Positions 1-9,068 of a DNA stretch of 64,000 nucleotides are shown here, in pieces. A model generated the notes under the pieces. That model was not told the origin of the DNA. It did not search any database and saw only the letters and a list, made by a program, of their open reading frames with translations. This DNA comes from Chitinispirillaceae bacterium (lineage in GTDB: Bacteria; Fibrobacterota; Chitinivibrionia; Chitinivibrionales; Chitinispirillaceae), in assembly GCA_016929595.1 (NCBI GenBank), contig JAFGIN010000056.1, positions 1 to 64,000 of the forward strand. Reading direction: 5' to 3'. Position 1 is the first letter of the stretch, and each line of letters starts with the position of its first letter. A program made the translations under genes and the position numbers.

Positions 1-258
1 AAAGATCAAATTGAACTGTAAAAACGATTACTTGTAAACGCATTTTCAAACCGGTCGAAAACCTACATTTTCAGACCGGTGCCCGCACTTGATTGTTGAA
101 ATCATCCCTTTTTATCTCCCTGAAAGCAATCCAGCTGTTAATTTCAGTGTTTTAAATATTAATTAATTGGCACACCTGCCTTGACCCTACGCGGGATATG
201 AAACAATCATCCTGAAAACGCTTCAAATAGACTGAACAGCCACGAACCGATTGCGAAT
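1..258. other. Non-coding left edge with a short direct repeat
   Basis: I see no convincing gene here. Two near-identical 15-mers (cattttcaaaccggt at 41-55 and cattttcagaccggt at 66-80) are spaced 25 bp apart. The rest is AT-rich and may be the downstream flank of the minus-strand gene that ends at 259. Confidence 0.4.
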
Positions 259-834
259 TTATTTTGTAAGGGACAACGTATCAAACGGAGGTACCGGACT
301 GATATCTCCAAGGGGTGCGACATACACAATTTTCTTTTTTTTCATGTCGTAAACTTCAAAAAAAGGGCGCGCAACCTTCGCGGGGGATTTTGACAAATAT
401 TTATTCAGCGCATCTTCGAATTTGTGAAAACCGTTTGTATACGAAAACCAGTTTCTGATCGGATACTCTCCGGATAGAACTTCCATGGTATCAAAATAGA
501 TATACCGGTATGGCTGCTCAACGGATATCAGACTATCAACAATGACACCTGCTGCAAATCTCAGGCTGTCCTGGGGTCTGTTCAATTGATCATCATAAAA
601 AACGGCAAAGCCACGATAGATTGAACCCACACCTTTACTACGGACATACGTTGCAACATTCTTTACAAGGAATCTGAATCCTGTGTTGTTACCCTGCAAA
701 GTTCTATAGACAGAATGGTACGGCCCGATCGTCGTTCTTTGTATTACTACCCGATCGAAAACACCACCAAACCATGAAAAACCGGCAAAGAGACAAATAA
801 TAATTGCACTTATTATAGCAACTGTTTTCAGCAT
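259..834 (-). CDS. Membrane-anchored GyrI-like (AraC effector-binding fold) protein
   Basis: This 191-aa protein starts with a hydrophobic segment (about residues 4-22) that acts as a signal anchor. The rest resembles GyrI-like small-molecule-binding domains: the early strand VVIQRTTIGPYHSVYRTL and the later FAVFYDDQLNRPQDSLRFAAG match the family pattern in which a Gly-Pro-Tyr strand is followed by a YYDDP-type segment. No helix-turn-helix is fused, so it is probably not a transcription factor. Exported or anchored GyrI-like proteins are common but their ligands are mostly unknown. It lies downstream of smc on the same strand, separated by about 110 bp that contain a strong hairpin, so it may have its own promoter. 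The fold call is by motif memory; the function is unknown. Confidence 0.6.
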   Translation of the reverse strand: MLKTVAIISAIIICLFAGFSWFGGVFDRVVIQRTTIGPYHSVYRTLQGNNTGFRFLVKNVATYVRSKGVGSIYRGFAVFYDDQLNRPQDSLRFAAGVIVDSLISVEQPYRYIYFDTMEVLSGEYPIRNWFSYTNGFHKFEDALNKYLSKSPAKVARPFFEVYDMKKKKIVYVAPLGDISPVPPFDTLSLTK

Positions 835-908
835 GTTAAACTTTGAATATTGTTTTGTGTACTGTAAGCGAATTACATCTGTTTTTTAACTATTCAGATA
901 CATACCGA

Positions 909-942
909 GGTATCACGATCGATGGTCATCGACCGTGCTACC
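909..942 (-). terminator. Strong hairpin downstream of smc
   Basis: A nearly perfect stem forms from GGTA-CACG-TCGATG on one side and CATCGA-CGTG-TACC on the other, starting 4 bp after the smc stop codon. No T-run follows it, so it may be a weak terminator or a transcript-stabilising hairpin rather than a classical intrinsic terminator. Confidence 0.5.
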
Positions 943-945
943 CGC

Positions 946-3900
946 TCAGGCAGCCTGCAGAGCCGCACCGTCTTCGAATTTAACAGACACGATCGTTGAA
1001 ACACCCTTCTCCTGCTGCGTAACTCCGTACAGAAGATCCGCAGCTTCCATAGTACGTTTATTATGAGTAATAACAATAAACTGTGTCTTCTCTGCAAACT
1101 TTCTCAATATTTTGACAAAACGACCGATATTGGCATCATCAAGCGGTGCATCGAGCTCATCGAGGATGCAGTACGCTGAGGGCTTTACCAGATAAAGCGC
1201 AAACAGAAGACTTATCGCTGTCAGTGCGCGTTCTCCTCCGGAAAGCAGTTGAACACCACGCATCTTCTTTCCGGCAGGGCGCACATTGATATGAATCGGC
1301 GCTTCAAGCGGATCAACATTTTCTTCAAGTGAAATTGTAGCCTCTCCACCTTCAAAGAGCGTCGTGAACATGTCAGTGAAATTTTTCTGAACCTGTTCAA
1401 ACGTTGTCAGAAACTGTGCACGTGCTTCTTTGTCGAGTTTTGTAATCGCTTTTTCAAGTTCATCAACTGCGTTCTGAAGATCGTCACGCTGAGTTGTGAG
1501 CTCATTGAGACGTTTACTTTCGTTTTCGTAATCCTCAAGAGCAGCCATATTGACCTGTCCCACATGCTTTATTCTCTCTTTAAGCATCTGGATATTCTGG
1601 AGAACTTCACTATCCTCTTCCTCAATGATCATGATTCCTTCAGAAGGCGACTCAAGATCTATTTCGTACGCTTCCCAGATCCTCTCACGAATTCTGCGCT
1701 GTTCCTGCTCATCACGGGTCTGCTTGATTTCTGCATCATGGAGCTGATTTGAAACTTCGTTATTCTCTCCCTGATCTGCTCGTGTTGACTTACGCATATC
1801 TTCAATTTCGATAAGTATACCATTGTATGTTTCACGAACAACATCACGCTGTTTTTCAAGTTCGATCCGATTTTCACGCTGTACCTCAAGCTCACTCCTG
1901 AGCCCCTGAAGTTTTTCGCCCAGATCACCAATTTCACTATTGGATCGGTTCTTGTCTTCCGCCTTGACCTGTTTCTTTTCTGCAAAGGACTTCATGTCAC
2001 GACCGAGACGTTCAATATCCTGACGGTCCTGATTGATCCTGTTTTTAAGCCCATGCGCTTCAAGCTCGATATTCTTCTGGTGCTCAATCAGTTTACGGCG
2101 CTGAGCATCCATCGAAAGGACCTCGCTACGGGCGGCTTCGACCTTTTCTTCAAGGGTGTCCCGACGATTTTCGGTTGTCGCGACTTCAGCTTCACGCAGC
2201 GTGATCTCTTCTTCCATCTGTGTAATACGGGAGTTGAGCTCTGAGAGTTCCGGATGGAGTTTCTGTACCCTTCCGAGAATATTCTGGATCTCATTCTCAT
2301 AATGTTTGATGGTAGTTTGCTGCTCCTGCTGCCTGCGCTGTCCTTTATTGATGTTATCGTCAACCTCGATCAATGCCGACTTGGCTTCATCACGGTTAAT
2401 GATACAGTGATCTTTTTCCTCAATGATTTTAAGGTATTCGGAATCAAAACGAACTATATCAGCATTGAGTTTTTCCATCTGCTGTTTACGCTGAAGAATA
2501 CCAGCTTTTTCCTTGACCGGATTACCTGCGATAACCACACCATCCTGTCTGCAGATGATACCTTCACGGGATGCAAAAAGGTATGTACCGGAGAATTTCC
2601 TTGATGCCTCGATCGCTTCGGCATTTGTTTCGGTAATTCGTATGTGCCCAAGGAACTGCTGCGCAAGTTTATCACATCCGTCAGCAATCCGAACCATGCT
2701 GATCGCGGGTATTCCCGGTACAGTTGCATCATCAAAAGCACTTGTATTCAAACGTTCAAGGGATATGATTCCCGCCTGACCTAAACGCCCCTGCTGAAGA
2801 TGTCCGGTTGCATCAAGCAACTGTGCTTCAGTATCAAAAACAACCGACTGAATGGTGTTACCCAGAATCTTCTCGAATAGACCAACCGACGATTCGTCGT
2901 TTACCGCAATGAGATCAGCGATAATACCTTTAAGACCGGGTAATTTACGTGTAAGTAGTTCTTTAACACCCGCATCATACCCCTCAAATGATGATTCCAG
3001 TCCGGCAAGAAATTTCAGTTGCGATTTTGAGGTGGAGATCTGAGCTTCAAGAAGTTTCTCATTTTCAAGAAGTCTCTGATACCGCTCATCCTCTTTTTCT
3101 ATCTGCGCAAGTAACACCTCACGTGATGCATGAAGAGTACGGTTTTCTTCATCAGCATCTGCAAGCTGTTTTCTGCATACCGTAACGGCATCCTGATACT
3201 CTTCCATACGGACTTCAAGGTTCTGAACCTCGCGCTGATCACGGTCATGTCGTTCGATCGCATTGCTCAGGTTACTTTTAAGCGTGCTCAAACGATTGCG
3301 CACTTCACCAAGCTCATTGATAATCTCTATCTGATCGCGTCCCAGCTGATCGGCATCTGCACGACGCTGCTGCATTTGTACATCAAACCGTGCCAGCTCA
3401 TCATTGGCTCCATTGACACGTTCAAGGCTCTTCTGAAGCTGTGTTTCACGTTCAATAATACTCAGTTCTATCTGAGAACGCAGCTGAGCTGCATCATCGA
3501 TCTGCTTTTCAAGTGACTGCATATCCTGATCAAAACGCTGCACATTCTGAGTAAGGTTTGCACTTCGCTCATTACATACTGAGATATCTCTGTCAAGTCG
3601 TACAATTTTCTCGTTGGCTTCACTGACCACCCGTGATGCGATCTCAAGCTCTTTTTCCTTCTCAAGTGCCTGAAGCTGCATTTTCTCGATTCGGGATTCA
3701 GCAGTGGCAATGCGAGCCTTGGCCGTTTCTTTACGACTTTCGAGCTCCTGAATCAGTACCTTGCGGTTTTTAAGTGTTTCAGCAAAGACCTGATACCTGC
3801 GATTTTCAAACCCGACCTCAAGCCCCTTGAGATCCTCATAATAACTCTTGTACCGTTTTGCCTTTTCCACATGTCGAGCAAGCATTCGCACCTGACGGTC

Positions 3901-4494
3901 CGCTTCCTGAACCTTATCGTTGATTCGAAGAAGGTCCTGCCGTGTTTTCTCAAGCTGCCGCTGACTGTCTTTTCGGCGCTGTTTATACTTACCTATCCCT
4001 GATGCTTCCTCAAAAAGAACCCTCCGCTCCTCAGCCTTATCACTGAGAATGGAATTGATCATAGTATTCTCTATAGTAGTATATGCGCTGCTGCCGACAC
4101 CTGTATCGAGGAATAGATTATGAATGTCCCGCAGACGACACGGAACTTTATTGATCCGGTATTCACTCTCACCGCTGCGATAAACACGCCGGGTGATCGA
4201 AACCTCACGGAATTCAACGGGTAAAATACCCCGATTGTTTTCTATAGTAAGAGTAACCTCTGCAATGTTGAGTGGAGAGCGGTTCTGCGTTCCGGAGAAA
4301 ATCACATCCTGCATACTGCTGCTTCGAAGCATCGACGCCTTAGTTTCACCAAATACCCAGCGAATCGCATCAACAACATTACTCTTACCGCAACCATTTG
4401 GCCCGATAACAGCAGTCATACCTTCACCAAACTGAAGTTCTGTTTTCTCTGCGAAGGATTTGAAGCCGAAAATTGTAAGCTTCCTGAGAACCAT
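946..4494 (-). CDS. smc: Chromosome segregation protein SMC
   Basis: At 1182 aa this has the full length and architecture of bacterial SMC, the ATPase of the condensin-like SMC-ScpAB complex that organises and segregates the chromosome. The N-terminal head has Walker A GPNGCGKSN at residues 31-39. Two long coiled-coil arms rich in Glu, Lys, Arg and Gln flank a hinge at about residues 500-660. The C-terminal head carries the ABC signature LSGGERALTAI (from residue 1084) and Walker B CILDELDAPLDDAN (about 1109-1122), followed by the switch-like VITHNKRTME. The ATG at 4494 gives the canonical start MVLRKLTIFGFKSF. No scpA, scpB or ftsY lies next to it. The upstream 436-bp intergenic region carries one copy of a recurring short element (4771-4842). 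Confidence 0.97.
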   Translation of the reverse strand: MVLRKLTIFGFKSFAEKTELQFGEGMTAVIGPNGCGKSNVVDAIRWVFGETKASMLRSSSMQDVIFSGTQNRSPLNIAEVTLTIENNRGILPVEFREVSITRRVYRSGESEYRINKVPCRLRDIHNLFLDTGVGSSAYTTIENTMINSILSDKAEERRVLFEEASGIGKYKQRRKDSQRQLEKTRQDLLRINDKVQEADRQVRMLARHVEKAKRYKSYYEDLKGLEVGFENRRYQVFAETLKNRKVLIQELESRKETAKARIATAESRIEKMQLQALEKEKELEIASRVVSEANEKIVRLDRDISVCNERSANLTQNVQRFDQDMQSLEKQIDDAAQLRSQIELSIIERETQLQKSLERVNGANDELARFDVQMQQRRADADQLGRDQIEIINELGEVRNRLSTLKSNLSNAIERHDRDQREVQNLEVRMEEYQDAVTVCRKQLADADEENRTLHASREVLLAQIEKEDERYQRLLENEKLLEAQISTSKSQLKFLAGLESSFEGYDAGVKELLTRKLPGLKGIIADLIAVNDESSVGLFEKILGNTIQSVVFDTEAQLLDATGHLQQGRLGQAGIISLERLNTSAFDDATVPGIPAISMVRIADGCDKLAQQFLGHIRITETNAEAIEASRKFSGTYLFASREGIICRQDGVVIAGNPVKEKAGILQRKQQMEKLNADIVRFDSEYLKIIEEKDHCIINRDEAKSALIEVDDNINKGQRRQQEQQTTIKHYENEIQNILGRVQKLHPELSELNSRITQMEEEITLREAEVATTENRRDTLEEKVEAARSEVLSMDAQRRKLIEHQKNIELEAHGLKNRINQDRQDIERLGRDMKSFAEKKQVKAEDKNRSNSEIGDLGEKLQGLRSELEVQRENRIELEKQRDVVRETYNGILIEIEDMRKSTRADQGENNEVSNQLHDAEIKQTRDEQEQRRIRERIWEAYEIDLESPSEGIMIIEEEDSEVLQNIQMLKERIKHVGQVNMAALEDYENESKRLNELTTQRDDLQNAVDELEKAITKLDKEARAQFLTTFEQVQKNFTDMFTTLFEGGEATISLEENVDPLEAPIHINVRPAGKKMRGVQLLSGGERALTAISLLFALYLVKPSAYCILDELDAPLDDANIGRFVKILRKFAEKTQFIVITHNKRTMEAADLLYGVTQQEKGVSTIVSVKFEDGAALQAA

Positions 4495-4770
4495 TCTAAG
4501 CTACCCCCTGAACCCTTTAAACGGGTTAAATCGTAATATCCATTCAACCACTACGGATTGATCTTCAAACCATTTCAAGATACAATATATTGGGCTCAGA
4601 GTCAAGGGGCCTGTTAAAATATCTCTTCTGAATGATCGAATAGGTGAGAAAAATCCCTCGTAAGTTTCTTGCAAAAAAGATGTTATAAAAATATCAGTAA
4701 ATACATTTTAAATCAATCTTTTTTTTAAGCCAGTTATAGAGTAAAACAAAATCAGGTTTTAATAGTTTTT

Positions 4771-4842
4771 GCTCAAATACCCTGTCAGGGGTCACAGGAC
4801 CACACAATTGTCATTATGACATATAATTTTGTTATTAAACCC
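4771..4842 (-). repeat. Intergenic element, copy A
   Basis: This roughly 70-bp segment aligns with 56319-56393 and, more weakly, with 33446-33508. Shared parts are a core CCTGTCAGGGGTCACAGG that can fold as a short hairpin, a following ACACAATTG, and AAACCC about 60 bp after the core. In the orientation where all copies agree it points toward smc, 277 bp away. The copy also contains a perfect TGTCAT-T-ATGACA palindrome. The function is unknown. Confidence 0.55.
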
Positions 4843-4875
4843 ACTATAAGTGTGAGCGGGACGAGAAACATAAAG

Positions 4876-4916
4876 ACTCTTATGCTGATCCCTGACTCGG
4901 AATGGTGCGTAAGAGT
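4876..4916 (-). terminator. Probable terminator of the C25 peptidase gene
   Basis: A ten-base stem (ACTCTTATGC with GCGTAAGAGT, one G-T pair) encloses a 21-base loop 14 bp beyond the peptidase stop codon. On the minus strand it is followed by CTTTATGTTT, a weak T-rich tail. On the plus strand it is followed by five Ts. Confidence 0.5.
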
Positions 4917-4930
4917 TTTTGTAACAGATA

Positions 4931-7900
4931 CTATTTCGGCGGATGAATTACCACTTTACCGATTTTACTTTTGATCATTTTTTTCTTTTGAGGGGAATAT
5001 GCCTGTATCTGATAGAGATAAACATCCGGACTAAGCAGCCTGCCTCTCTGGTCACGACAATCCCATATCACGCCATTTGAAGCATCCTTAAACACTTTTA
5101 CCAGTTTTCCACTCAAGGTATAAATTTTTACAACAAAACGGTAATTTGCCGGCAGATACCGTTCATTGACTTCAGATCTATAGAAAAAGAAACGGGTCGT
5201 CTTTCCCAATTGTACAGGATTTGGAAAATTGAATGCATTATCTAAATTTGGTGATAACTCATTCTCTGCAACTTTAAGTGCAGTAAAATCGACTGGAAAT
5301 GTAGTAACCGAAAGATTACCAAGAAGATCGCGGGAAGTAATAATCAGCGCATTGGATTGCTCTGCCACCGAAGGAACCGGGATTTCAACCAGTGCCGTAC
5401 CATTCTTAAAATCACCTTCCTTAAACTGGAAATTACTGTTAATGCTACGTTTTAATAAAACTCCGGGTATTTCCATCGTCAGACCATCATCCGGATCGGT
5501 TCCGATAATATCCACTCCGCTGGGATCGTAAATTGACAGTTGTACAACCATTATCTCGTCTTTCGAATCAGCGTAGGTACTCGATGTATCGACATACATT
5601 TGAACTGATATAGCTGGTCCTGTGGTATCATTAGTAATTGCATCCGCCGATCCGTTGAAGATGTAGTCTGACCGATACCCGTTACCGCAATCATTCTCAC
5701 CCTCGAGCCAGGAAAATGCCGTTAATCGTACACCGGATTCATTGAATGCAACCTTTTTTGGAACAAGAACGGTTTGCTCAAATCTGCCATTGGATACTTT
5801 TGTCTTACCGAGAAAGACCGGGTTTCCCGGAAGCACATATTGCATCGGCCTGGTTCCGCCATCTTTTCGGGACACAGAGTCATCGGGATTAAAAAAACCG
5901 ATCTGCACATATGCCGGTTTTCTGTCTGTTCCATATCCCTGATCTGTTATACCTTCCCCCGAAAGAACACTTCCTTTTACTTTAACAAGCTGCATGGACT
6001 TCACTTCTGTCAGAGCACTATCTTTCTGATCGACAATTTCAAGCTCAACATCTCTTGCAGAGTTAACAATTCGTATTGATGGATCACCGAGAAGTATATA
6101 GGTTCTGTTTGCATCGCTTGACAAAGCTACTTTGGCTTTTACAAACATTGCACCGATACTTTTAATCTGTCTGGTAGAATCCATCAGTTGACTGTAAAAA
6201 TTAACGGCCAGTTTTTCATTTGAATAAGCATACGATGCGCGGGTAGCGGAAATTGAAGCGATAGCTCCAGCATTCTCAAGCTTTACCAGACCACCTGAAA
6301 GACATTCGACCCCCGGATGATCAAACTTACCTACTGAACAGGAAAATGATGATACAAGCGGATACTGTTTTCTGTTGTATAGCTTTCCAAAATCACTCAG
6401 ATTCAATACTTCCTCATCAGCCCATATATAATAGGAACCGTGTCCGAAATAATTTACAAAGAAAACCCCGTCATTGATCTGATTCAAGACAGCTCTTGCT
6501 GCCGACGGTTTGCGTTCAGCAGCGTCCCAGGGATATTCGTAAAGAAACACCTTTCTCAAGTCCAGAGACTTCCAGACCGACAATAGCGCGTCTGAAGCAT
6601 AATCTGATGATACATGATGAGGAGTCATTGACGTAATGGGATCATCTATACCACCATGCTGCATATCGTCATCCGCAACGAACAACGCCCGGTTCCTCCA
6701 CGCGCCATAATCAGCAATGTCCGGATCCTCAAATTCTCTGATTTTTCTGACAACTGCCATAGCCTGTTCTTTTGTTTCACATGTGATACGCCCGATCGCA
6801 CAGGATGGTTTCACATAAAACGATGTGTCCGTTATCGTGAAATAGTCATCAACGGGCACTTCTCCCCCTTTGTAGTAAGCCGGAATGAATGAAGGCCAGG
6901 CTGCTTTTCTCTGTTTTATATCGTAATGGGCAGTTCCCATCAGAAGCACATAGTCAAGATTATCACCATTGATCCATGGTTGATTTTTGACATAAAGGAC
7001 AAAATTTCTTATAGCCGTCGGATCGATATTTCCACCACTGAATAACCGGTAGATATCGGCAACATCAACTACTGCCGGACGTGCAAACCCCATTTTTTCC
7101 TTGTGGACAGCAAGACTTTCTGCCTGTGCAATGAAGTCTCGATGAGTTATTATAAGGTACCCCGTGCTGTTAGAACTATTTCTGAGATCATGAATACTGT
7201 GAGCGACACTTGCTGCATTCTGATAACCCTTATGTGCAGGAAGCGGCAGCAGGTTCTTTTGACGGCTGACAATATAACGGGCACCTGTCTTTCCTGAATC
7301 GGTCCAACTGTACGTTCCGGATGGAGTGGTTCTCACCGTATCAATCAGCTCAACATGATCCTCAGCAGTAACCCTGATGACATATACAAGTTCACCATCG
7401 AGTTTATTAAGAGTGTAAGTGAAATTGCCCGTGTCAATGCTGGAAAAAACTATAAGATTTCCACTATCCGGTACGTCCAGCTTTCTCTGATAGTGAACCG
7501 TTATACTTTTCATTTCGCAACGGCCTTTACTATCATCATCAACACTAAGTTCGCACCGCAGCTTCTTATCGCCCCATGAAGTAACCCTGTAAACCATACT
7601 GCCCGCAGAGGATTCATTGATATCACCGAACCTCATTCTCAGGGAACTATAACTTGTGTTGAAATTACACAACAAGGCGCCCGGAAATAACGTATCTATA
7701 CCAGGAAGTAATAGTTGTTCAGAAAAATTTGGTGACGACCTGGTCATCGCATACCAGATCCAGTCGAGCCCGCCCTCCGTTCCATTAGGAATATCTACGC
7801 CTTTAACAAAAAAGGCAGGCTGAACAAAGTGATGCAAGACAGTATCTGAAGGCAAATCCCCATAAAACTGTCCCATCGAACGCCCGCCGATGCCGGTTGT

Positions 7901-8938
7901 TAACCAGTAATTACGATAATCATCATACCGGTTGATTGCCATCTCATACTCCCCTGCGAATTTCCAGTCAGAAGCTCCGGTAACAAATGCTACAAAATAA
8001 TCCCCATCATCCACAATACCATCACGGTTACTGTCTACTCTTAACAGAGGTACTTCAACTATCCCCAAAGGTAAAGAATCCACAAGCGGAACGCCTGCAT
8101 CAAGCTCACCTTTTACAGACGCGTACAACTTTACATTAGCAACAGGTACTACCCCGAAAATTGAATCGATGGTTTTTCCGGGTATTTTCATCAATCCGTT
8201 TTCCAGTGTAGACCCCTCATTAAACCCGCCATGACCATCGCCGACCTTGAAATGATACACTTTTGCGTTATCCAGCGGAAAAACTGAACCGACTTTTCTT
8301 TTTTTCAACCTTGACGGTACAGAACGCCATCCTTTTGCAACCGGATAGTTACACAAAAGTTCTGCTACCATATCCTCAAACTCCGATTTACCGGCAATTG
8401 AATTCTGGCGCACCGCAGGAGGAAATTGTATAATGATAGTTCCCCGTTTCATCACTTTTAATTCATTAGTTGTACGATCATAAACAGCCGGACGAAGCAA
8501 TATAGAAACGGTCCTGATTCCCCTCATCTGTTCATAAATCGGCTTTGAAACCCAGGGTGAAACAAATTCAGGCTGTTTCAGATCGAAAGCTCTGCCTCTT
8601 TTTTCCTGAATCAGAGGGGGACCGCTAAGCGCCATCCTTGTTACCTCTTCTGCAGTAACGGATATGTCTACATCACCCTGTGGCGGGACACCGGCGAACA
8701 GAGAATAGGCAGGAAGCGCCACCTCTCCATCGGCACCAATGACCGCATTCTGTCCTTTAAATGATAACACAACAGCATTCTCGTTACCAGAACGGATAAC
8801 AACTGTATCGATTTTTTCAATCTCCCAGCTGAGCTTAAGTCTTGAAGGGGAACTCTCTTCAACCCTTATCTGTGCAAAAGTGATTGCAAACAACAAAAAA
8901 ATACCCGAAAAAACCCTAAAACAGCTGAAACAGTTCAT
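4931..8938 (-). CDS. Secreted C25 (gingipain-type) cysteine peptidase with FlgD-like C-terminal module
   Basis: This is a 1335-aa secreted protease-like protein. The start is placed at the ATG at 8938 because AAGGA sits 5 bases upstream and the next residues form a clear signal peptide; the frame also stays open to 8998. The middle carries the C25 caspase-like domain: NYFGHGSYYIW holds the catalytic His near residue 831, and SSFSCSVGKFDHP holds the nucleophilic Cys near 866. The N-terminal third resembles the propeptide region of PorU/gingipain proteins. The last roughly 90 residues form a FlgD-like or type IX-style module (NFPNPVQLGKTTRFFF, then IYTLSGKLVKVF, WDCRDQRGRLLSPDVYLYQI). By family knowledge such C-termini guide sorting to the cell surface in FCB bacteria. 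It could be a PorU-like sortase or an ordinary surface protease. No other type IX component is in the window. Confidence 0.85.
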   Translation of the reverse strand: MNCFSCFRVFSGIFLLFAITFAQIRVEESSPSRLKLSWEIEKIDTVVIRSGNENAVVLSFKGQNAVIGADGEVALPAYSLFAGVPPQGDVDISVTAEEVTRMALSGPPLIQEKRGRAFDLKQPEFVSPWVSKPIYEQMRGIRTVSILLRPAVYDRTTNELKVMKRGTIIIQFPPAVRQNSIAGKSEFEDMVAELLCNYPVAKGWRSVPSRLKKRKVGSVFPLDNAKVYHFKVGDGHGGFNEGSTLENGLMKIPGKTIDSIFGVVPVANVKLYASVKGELDAGVPLVDSLPLGIVEVPLLRVDSNRDGIVDDGDYFVAFVTGASDWKFAGEYEMAINRYDDYRNYWLTTGIGGRSMGQFYGDLPSDTVLHHFVQPAFFVKGVDIPNGTEGGLDWIWYAMTRSSPNFSEQLLLPGIDTLFPGALLCNFNTSYSSLRMRFGDINESSAGSMVYRVTSWGDKKLRCELSVDDDSKGRCEMKSITVHYQRKLDVPDSGNLIVFSSIDTGNFTYTLNKLDGELVYVIRVTAEDHVELIDTVRTTPSGTYSWTDSGKTGARYIVSRQKNLLPLPAHKGYQNAASVAHSIHDLRNSSNSTGYLIITHRDFIAQAESLAVHKEKMGFARPAVVDVADIYRLFSGGNIDPTAIRNFVLYVKNQPWINGDNLDYVLLMGTAHYDIKQRKAAWPSFIPAYYKGGEVPVDDYFTITDTSFYVKPSCAIGRITCETKEQAMAVVRKIREFEDPDIADYGAWRNRALFVADDDMQHGGIDDPITSMTPHHVSSDYASDALLSVWKSLDLRKVFLYEYPWDAAERKPSAARAVLNQINDGVFFVNYFGHGSYYIWADEEVLNLSDFGKLYNRKQYPLVSSFSCSVGKFDHPGVECLSGGLVKLENAGAIASISATRASYAYSNEKLAVNFYSQLMDSTRQIKSIGAMFVKAKVALSSDANRTYILLGDPSIRIVNSARDVELEIVDQKDSALTEVKSMQLVKVKGSVLSGEGITDQGYGTDRKPAYVQIGFFNPDDSVSRKDGGTRPMQYVLPGNPVFLGKTKVSNGRFEQTVLVPKKVAFNESGVRLTAFSWLEGENDCGNGYRSDYIFNGSADAITNDTTGPAISVQMYVDTSSTYADSKDEIMVVQLSIYDPSGVDIIGTDPDDGLTMEIPGVLLKRSINSNFQFKEGDFKNGTALVEIPVPSVAEQSNALIITSRDLLGNLSVTTFPVDFTALKVAENELSPNLDNAFNFPNPVQLGKTTRFFFYRSEVNERYLPANYRFVVKIYTLSGKLVKVFKDASNGVIWDCRDQRGRLLSPDVYLYQIQAYSPQKKKMIKSKIGKVVIHPPK

Positions 8939-9068
8939 AACATTCCTTACAACCTGCTGAAGGTTCCCCTTAGAGGGAAATATGCGCTTAAACAACACGA
9001 AAATATACCCTTGTGCATGGGTATAGTAAAAGATTATTTGTATTACGGAACATGCCTCTCATAATTGG

